Shown here piece by piece: positions 59,037 through 64,000 of a DNA stretch of 64,000 bases. Both the position numbers and the translations under genes were made by a program. Location: contig NZ_JAJAVF010000005.1 in assembly GCF_020531845.1 (NCBI RefSeq), forward strand, positions 193,667 to 257,666, written 5' to 3'. The number at the start of each line of letters is the position of its first letter. The stretch's first letter is position 1. The notes under the pieces were generated by a model. It made no database searches and had not been told where the DNA came from. It was given only the letters and a program-made list of their open reading frames with translations. This DNA comes from Methylobacillus methanolivorans. Lineage in GTDB: Bacteria > Pseudomonadota > Gammaproteobacteria > Burkholderiales > Methylophilaceae.

Positions 59037-59492
59037 ATGTTGAATCAAGCAATTCCTGATTTTGAATTACCTTCCACCAGCGGAAAAACTTTCAAGCTTT
59101 CCGACTTTATCGGCAAAAAACTGATCATCTATTTTTATCCCAAGGACAACACCCCTGGCTGTACCAATCAAGGCAAGGATCTGCGCGACCTTTACGAAGC
59201 GTTCCAAACCAACAATACGGAAATCATCGGAATTTCGCGTGATGGCCTCAAGTCGCACGAAAATTTTAAAGCCAAATTCAGCTTTCCTTTTGAGTTGCTA
59301 TCAGATGCAGAAGAAAAAGCCTGTACGTTGTTCGACGTAATCAAAATGAAGAAGCTTTATGGTAAAGAAGTACGTGGCATAGAGCGCAGCACTTTCGTCA
59401 TCGACGAAAAAGGCGTGCTTGTCCGTGAGTGGCGCAAAGTGAAAGTGGACGGTCACGCCCAGCAGGTGCTCGAATTCATTCAATCCCTTTAA
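59037..59492 (+). CDS. bcp: Peroxiredoxin Bcp/PrxQ
   Basis: A ~151-residue thiol peroxidase. Peroxidatic Cys42 in YPKDNTPGCTNQG. The resolving Cys five residues later, present in E. coli Bcp, is replaced (GKDLRD); Cys96 in EEKACTLFD may serve instead, as in some PrxQ, or the enzyme is 1-Cys. ATG 59037 is taken as start; a TTG three codons earlier is possible since the ribosome site is poorly placed. Confidence 0.92.
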   Translation: MLNQAIPDFELPSTSGKTFKLSDFIGKKLIIYFYPKDNTPGCTNQGKDLRDLYEAFQTNNTEIIGISRDGLKSHENFKAKFSFPFELLSDAEEKACTLFDVIKMKKLYGKEVRGIERSTFVIDEKGVLVREWRKVKVDGHAQQVLEFIQSL

Positions 59493-59504
59493 AAAGGCAG
59501 CCAG

Positions 59505-60902
59505 ATGATTAGAAAGCGCGCAGCAAGCACCAAACTGTTTGTACTTGATACCAACGTGCTGATGCACGACCCGTCAAGCCTGTTTCGCTTTGAGGAGCAT
59601 GATATCTATCTCCCCATGGTCACGCTGGAGGAGTTGGATAACAATAAAAAAGGCATGACCGAGGTAGCGCGCAATGCCCGGCAAGCGAGCCGCAACCTGG
59701 AAGAAATCGTAGGAAGCAATTTGGCAGACCTGGAAAAAGGTTGCCCACTTGCCATTAACGGCAATAAGCATGTCAGTGGCAAATTGTTCCTGCAAACCGA
59801 AGCAGTGGCTACAGAACTGCCGATGTTGGCTGGCAGCAAAGCCGACAACCAAATACTTAGCGTCGTACTCAGCCTGCAAACCTCGCAGCCAAGCCGCGAG
59901 GTAGTCCTTGTCAGCAAAGATATCAATATCCGTATCAAGGCACGCGCGATTGGCGTTGCCGCCGAAGACTATTTCAATGACAAAGTATTAGAAGATACCG
60001 ACCTGCTCTACTCCGGCATGAAGGAGCTCCCAGCAGATTTTTGGGAGAAGCACAGCAAGGCCATGGAATCCTGGCAGGATGCTGGCAGAATGTTTTATCG
60101 CATCACAGGTCCCCTGTGTAAGAGTTTTCTCATCAATGAGTTCGTCTATTACGAATACGAAAAACCTTTTCATGCGATTGTGCGCTCTATTGAGGGCAAT
60201 ACAGCCGTGCTGGAGGTGGTCAAGGACTACACCCAGCCCAAGCATAATATCTGGGGGATTACCGCCCGTAACCGCGAGCAGAACTTCGCGTTGAATCTGT
60301 TGATGGATCCCGAAGTAGATTTTGTCAGCCTGCTAGGCCAGGCAGGCACGGGTAAAACCCTATTAACCCTGGCTTCTGCCCTGACCCAGACATTAGACAA
60401 AAAGATTTACAGCGAAATCATCATGACCCGTGTCACGGTACCAGTAGGCGAAGATATTGGCTTCCTGCCTGGTACGGAGGAAGAAAAGATGGCGCCTTGG
60501 ATGGGTGCGCTGGAGGACAACCTGGATGTGCTCAACAAATCTGATGAAGATGCCGGTGAATGGGGACGGGCTGCGACTCAAGACCTGATCCGCACTCGCA
60601 TCAAGGTAAAATCATTGAACTTCATGCGGGGTCGAACCTTCCTACATAAATTCCTCATCATTGATGAAGCCCAGAATTTAACGCCAAAGCAGATGAAGAC
60701 CCTCATCACTCGTGCAGGACCCGGGACTAAAGTCGTTTGTTTAGGTAATATTGCGCAAATTGATACGCCATACCTAACAGAAGGCAGTTCTGGCCTGACT
60801 TATGTGGTTGACCGCTTTAAGGGCTGGGGACATAACGGACACGTCACTCTGGTGCGTGGTGAACGATCCAGGCTGGCTGATTTTGCAGCAGACATATTGT
60901 AA
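59505..60902 (+). CDS. PIN-domain/PhoH-family ATPase
   Basis: A 465-residue protein: N-terminal PIN ribonuclease-like domain (about 10-155, LFVLDTNVLMHDP with acidic residues and later VVLVSKDINIRIKA) followed by a PhoH-type ATPase with Walker A GQAGTGKT (278-285) and Walker B FLIIDEAQNLTP. PIN-PhoH proteins are reported to unwind and cut RNA. 12 bp after bcp, likely co-transcribed. Confidence 0.9.
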   Translation: MIRKRAASTKLFVLDTNVLMHDPSSLFRFEEHDIYLPMVTLEELDNNKKGMTEVARNARQASRNLEEIVGSNLADLEKGCPLAINGNKHVSGKLFLQTEAVATELPMLAGSKADNQILSVVLSLQTSQPSREVVLVSKDINIRIKARAIGVAAEDYFNDKVLEDTDLLYSGMKELPADFWEKHSKAMESWQDAGRMFYRITGPLCKSFLINEFVYYEYEKPFHAIVRSIEGNTAVLEVVKDYTQPKHNIWGITARNREQNFALNLLMDPEVDFVSLLGQAGTGKTLLTLASALTQTLDKKIYSEIIMTRVTVPVGEDIGFLPGTEEEKMAPWMGALEDNLDVLNKSDEDAGEWGRAATQDLIRTRIKVKSLNFMRGRTFLHKFLIIDEAQNLTPKQMKTLITRAGPGTKVVCLGNIAQIDTPYLTEGSSGLTYVVDRFKGWGHNGHVTLVRGERSRLADFAADIL

Positions 60903-60960
60903 TAATTGGTCACTACAATGACTCAATCTGGCATAGCCAGTCATAATGACAGGATAAATA

Positions 60961-60978
60961 CGCCCCTTGACCGGGGCG
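60961..60978 (+). repeat. GC stem-loop in front of lplT
   Basis: CGCCCC (60961-60966) pairs with GGGGCG (60973-60978) around TTGACC, 13 bp before the lplT ATG. It has no U-tract, so it is not an intrinsic terminator; it may affect ribosome access. Confidence 0.35.
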
Positions 60979-60991
60979 CAATAAAGCAGCG

Positions 60992-62173
60992 ATGAACTGG
61001 GGTTTTTATATCATACTGCTAGCGCAGTTTTTATCTGCGCTAGCTGACAATGCATTGCTATTTACTGCAATTGCGCTCCTGAGAGACATGGATGCCCCGA
61101 GTTGGCATGACCCATTGTTACAATGGTTCTTTGTCATCTCCTACATCATCCTCGCCCCCTTTGTCGGCGCATTTGCCGATGCCTTTCCCAAAGGCAGGGT
61201 CATGTTTGTCTCCAATGCCATCAAATTCATTGGCAGTACCTCCATGGTGCTTGGCATGCCGCCTTTATATGCCTATGGCATCGTCGGCATTGGGGCAGCA
61301 GCCTACTCCCCAGCAAAATACGGCATCCTGACGGAATACCTGCCACCATCAATGCTGGTCAAAGCGAATGGCTGGATGGAGGGATCAACTGTCATGGCTA
61401 TCGTACTAGGCACTGTCATTGGCGCTATCCTGCCCAGCATCAATATCCAGGTTGCCATGATCGTGATCACAGTGCTGTACATGTCTGCAGCGATATTCAA
61501 TATTTACATCCCCAAGGTGCCCGTGGATCATAAACCTCCACAGAAAACCCCGACTTTCCTGATCAAGGACTTCTGGCTTGCGACCAAAACCTTATGGAAA
61601 GACTCACAAGGCCAGGTTTCACTTGCTGTCACCACCTTGTTCTGGGGGGTAGCCGCTACCTTGCGTTTCGTCGTCCTGGCCTGGGCTGGCTTTGCATTGA
61701 ACTTCACCCAAGAACAATCCACCTATCTCATGGTAGTAGTTGCTATCGGTATAGCAATTGGCTCAATTGCTGCCGCACGCATGATCAAGCTTGAGCACTC
61801 GGTGCGCGTCATCCCTGTAGGCATTGTGGTAGGCTTGCTGGTGATTGGTATGACCTTTGTCAGCAACTGGATAGTTGCCTGCATCCTACTACTCATGATT
61901 GGGGCATTGAGTGGCTACTTGGTTGTACCACTGAATGCCTTGCTGCAGCATCGCGGCCACCTATTGATTGGTGCCGGTCATTCAATCGCAGTGCAAAACT
62001 TCAATGAGAACCTTGGTATTGCTGCCCTCATTAGCCTTTATACATTGATGATCAAAACAGATATTCACATCAATTTTATTATTGTGGCTTTCGGCCTGTT
62101 CGTCAGCCTGAGCATGGGTGGAATATACAAGCTTTATCAAGTGCAAAACGCAAGTCCGCAAAAGCTGGAATAG
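60992..62173 (+). CDS. lplT: Lysophospholipid transporter LplT
   Basis: A 393-residue MFS transporter with 12 helices, resembling LplT, which flips lysophospholipids inward for re-acylation. It shows LSALADNALLFTAIALL, FVGAFADAFPKGRVMFVSNAIKF and AAYSPAKYGILTEYLPPSMLVKANGWMEGSTVMAIVLGTVIGA. The acyltransferase Aas, often fused or adjacent, is not in the window. Ribosome site weak. Confidence 0.9.
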   Translation: MNWGFYIILLAQFLSALADNALLFTAIALLRDMDAPSWHDPLLQWFFVISYIILAPFVGAFADAFPKGRVMFVSNAIKFIGSTSMVLGMPPLYAYGIVGIGAAAYSPAKYGILTEYLPPSMLVKANGWMEGSTVMAIVLGTVIGAILPSINIQVAMIVITVLYMSAAIFNIYIPKVPVDHKPPQKTPTFLIKDFWLATKTLWKDSQGQVSLAVTTLFWGVAATLRFVVLAWAGFALNFTQEQSTYLMVVVAIGIAIGSIAAARMIKLEHSVRVIPVGIVVGLLVIGMTFVSNWIVACILLLMIGALSGYLVVPLNALLQHRGHLLIGAGHSIAVQNFNENLGIAALISLYTLMIKTDIHINFIIVAFGLFVSLSMGGIYKLYQVQNASPQKLE

Positions 62174-62214
62174 CATATCTCTGACATATCTAGAATACTT
62201 TGTTTGATGCAGTG

Positions 62215-62253
62215 ATAATAAAAAAGCCCGGTTTCCCAAGGCTTTTTTATTAT
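62215..62253. terminator. Bidirectional terminator between lplT and ndh
   Basis: A 14-bp stem (62215-62228 with 62240-62253) rich in A on one side and T on the other; works for both convergent genes. Confidence 0.9.
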
Positions 62254-62272
62254 CTTATGTGCGAAGTCACGT

Positions 62273-63607
62273 TTAGTGCAACTTGACCCTAGCCTCTGTC
62301 CGGCGGGTAATCAAGCGTGCAAGAATTTGCAGCACCACGGCAAAGAAACCATGCAACGCCATCAAGTGCAATTGATACAGCGACTGGTACATGAGGCGCG
62401 CAAACAAGCCCTCAATATACATGCTACCGCCTGCGATGGCTCCCATCAGGCTACCCACCGTAGAGTAGCGTCCGAGATTAACCAAGGAGCCGTAATCACG
62501 ATAGGTATATTCAGGCAGGTTATCCTTGCCGGCTACACGTGCCTTGACAGTTTTAACCAACATTGATGCCTGCTGATGCGCAGATTGAGCGCGGGGAGGC
62601 ACATTCTCATCGTGGCCAGGCCATGGGCAAGCAGCGCAATCACCAAATGCAAATACGTTCTCATCCAGCGTGGTTTGCAAAGTGCGCTTCACGACCAGTT
62701 GATTGATGCGGTTAACTTCCAACCCATCCAGTTCACGAACAAAATCAGGCGCTTTGATACCCGCAGCCCACACAACAAGAGCAGATGGAATAAAACGGCC
62801 ACTGTGGGTATAGACCCCTTTAGCCGTCACTTCTGTTACACGCTCACCAGCATACACATGCACCCGCAACTTACGCAGCTCCACATCGACCGCCATGGAA
62901 AGCTTGGGAGGCAATGCAGGTAACACTCGGTCACTTGCCTCAATAATGGAAATCTTGATGTCTTTGTCTGGATCAATCTTATCCAAACCATAGGCGGCTA
63001 CTTCACGCGTCGTATTGTGCAGCTCGGCGGCAAGCTCAACGCCTGTCGCACCTGCACCAACAATCACCACCTCCAACTGCCCGGCCTGGACAGGTTCAGC
63101 CTGGGTTTGGGCCCGGATCAAGGCATTAGTCAATTGTCTATGGAAGCGCTCAGCCTGATTTTGTGTATCCAGTGCGATGGAGTGCTCACGCGCACCAGAA
63201 ATACCAAAATCATTCGTCGTACTACCTACGGCTATGATCAGGGTGTCGTATTTAAATACCCTACGAGGAATTACCTCGACACCGTCATCAAAATAAGGCG
63301 CGACGTGTACTTCCTTCTTGGCCCTATCTAACCCATCCATGCGCCCTAAGCGGAAGTGAAAGTGGCTCCAGTGTGCCTGGGCAATATATTCAAGTTCATG
63401 CTTGTCTGGATTCATGCTACCTGCTGCAATTTCATGCAGCAAAGGCTTCCAGACATGGGTTCGTGTGCAATCGATCAGGGTAATATGAGCCTTTTTCTTC
63501 CGCCCCAGGCTTTTCCCGAGACGGGTTGCCAGTTCTAGCCCACCAGCACCACCGCCCACAATAATGACACGGTGCAAATCTGAACTTGTTTGCGTTTCCA
63601 ATTGCAT
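62273..63607 (-). CDS. ndh: Type II NADH dehydrogenase
   Basis: A 444-residue FAD flavoprotein on the inner membrane that passes electrons from NADH to quinone without proton pumping. FAD motif VIIVGGGAGGLELATRLGKSL (GxGxxG at 18-23), NAD motif VIVGAGATGVELAAEL (~170), FAFGDCAACPWPG and a hydrophobic C-terminal end for membrane attachment. Length fits the family. Confidence 0.92.
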   Translation of the reverse strand: MQLETQTSSDLHRVIIVGGGAGGLELATRLGKSLGRKKKAHITLIDCTRTHVWKPLLHEIAAGSMNPDKHELEYIAQAHWSHFHFRLGRMDGLDRAKKEVHVAPYFDDGVEVIPRRVFKYDTLIIAVGSTTNDFGISGAREHSIALDTQNQAERFHRQLTNALIRAQTQAEPVQAGQLEVVIVGAGATGVELAAELHNTTREVAAYGLDKIDPDKDIKISIIEASDRVLPALPPKLSMAVDVELRKLRVHVYAGERVTEVTAKGVYTHSGRFIPSALVVWAAGIKAPDFVRELDGLEVNRINQLVVKRTLQTTLDENVFAFGDCAACPWPGHDENVPPRAQSAHQQASMLVKTVKARVAGKDNLPEYTYRDYGSLVNLGRYSTVGSLMGAIAGGSMYIEGLFARLMYQSLYQLHLMALHGFFAVVLQILARLITRRTEARVKLH

Positions 63608-63855
63608 AACTTCACTTTCCAGGACTAATCAATATAAATCCGCACATATCACGGCAAGCACAGCGTAGCTATCTAGTAACCATCTTCACTCAATCTGGTA
63701 GCTGGCTTGCGCGACGAAGGAGTCTTCCGATTTTACCTCTAAAGGCTGGACTTCGCGCATAAAAAAACGGTCATTGCATAAACAATGACCGTCTTTTCTT
63801 GGAGAGTGGCGAATTGGCAAGTCTGAATCATCGCCCCTTCGCTACATATCATTCA
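63608..63855. other. Intergenic region upstream of ndh
   Basis: 248 bp without a gene. It holds the ndh promoter region (no clear hexamers recognised) and the terminator of the preceding cytochrome gene. Confidence 0.5.
63761..63797 (-). terminator. Terminator of the c-type cytochrome gene
   Basis: ACGGTCATTG (63767-63776) and its complement (63783-63792) around CATAAA; on the minus strand followed by TTTTTTT. Confidence 0.9.
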
Positions 63856-64000
63856 TTATTGTGGCTTTTCGTCCAACCAAGGCTTGTTACCACCGCCCTT
63901 GTATTGACTACGTAAGAAACCAATAATCTTGAGGATTTCATCAGTAGACACCAAGTCAGGGTTACCAGCTACTTGCTTATGCCAAGTAGCCATACCGCCG
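63856..64000 (-). CDS. C-terminal end of a c-type cytochrome (partial)
   Basis: The last 47 residues read GGMATWHKQVAGNPDLVSTDEILKII and end KPWLDEKPQ. The Met in GGMATW sits where the axial heme ligand of class I cytochromes c lies, followed by the usual C-terminal helix (STDEILKIIGFLRSQY). In a methylotroph it could be a cytochrome serving methanol dehydrogenase (MxaG/XoxG type); this is a guess because the heme motif lies beyond the window. Confidence 0.55.
   Translation of the reverse strand, partial: GGMATWHKQVAGNPDLVSTDEILKIIGFLRSQYKGGGNKPWLDEKPQ

Overview
The window reads as a continuous chromosomal segment of a betaproteobacterium, most likely a methylotroph of the Methylophilaceae (Methylobacillus-like). 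This is inferred from the gene order (complete dcw cluster with lpxC; argB, nucleotidase and slmA; rsmI-lpoA-yraN-diaA-dolP; trxA-rho-rpmE type B). It is also inferred from one-carbon and quinoprotein genes: transketolase, formate-tetrahydrofolate ligase, a PqqU-like receptor, a YVTN propeller, a quinoprotein-type metallohydrolase and a c-type cytochrome. No tRNA, rRNA operon, CRISPR array, insertion sequence or prophage was seen.

Region 1 (1-8.8 kb) is metabolic: a partial transketolase gene behind a structured, terminator-containing leader; a thioredoxin-fold protein; rsmE; an argA whose product carries an N-terminal XRE helix-turn-helix; fhs; argB; a pyrimidine 5'-nucleotidase; and slmA. 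Region 2 (8.8-31.9 kb, minus strand) runs from mraZ through rsmH, ftsL, ftsI, murE, murF, mraY, murD, ftsW, murG, murC, murB, ddl, ftsQ, ftsA and ftsZ to lpxC, then a 60-residue membrane protein, slt, an NDUFA9-like gene and cca. Many stops and starts overlap by 4 nt, which points to translational coupling. Four GTGG repeats at 10-bp spacing sit on the mraZ promoter, as expected for MraZ autorepression.

Region 3 (32.1-43.3 kb) has rnpB, pyrC, rsmI, the lpoA-yraN-diaA-dolP run, a DUF3579 gene, a PilZ-like protein convergent with an EAL phosphodiesterase, trxA, rho and rpmE. Region 4 (43.4-51 kb) has a membrane glycosyltransferase, a single-domain ModE-like regulator divergent from the molybdenum cofactor genes moaA-mobA-mobB-moeA, and a GntR regulator with a PfkB kinase.

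Region 5 (51-59 kb) is the most accessory part. It holds a TonB-dependent receptor resembling E. coli PqqU/YncD, a small secreted protein with duplicated HPKHHF motifs, cytochrome b561, a YncE-like propeller, a quinoprotein-relay-type metallohydrolase, and a tonB coupled to an orphan histidine kinase. I read it as a candidate system for PQQ capture or quinoprotein maintenance. Region 6 (59-64 kb) has bcp, a PIN-PhoH ATPase, lplT, a type II NADH dehydrogenase and the C-terminal end of a c-type cytochrome.

The best candidates for undescribed biology are the tkt leader (terminator about 25 nt before the start codon, with a possible antiterminator), the XRE-ArgA fusion with a palindrome in front of it, and the PqqU/YncE/metallohydrolase/TonB-kinase neighbourhood. 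All functional calls come from reading the sequence; no database search was run.
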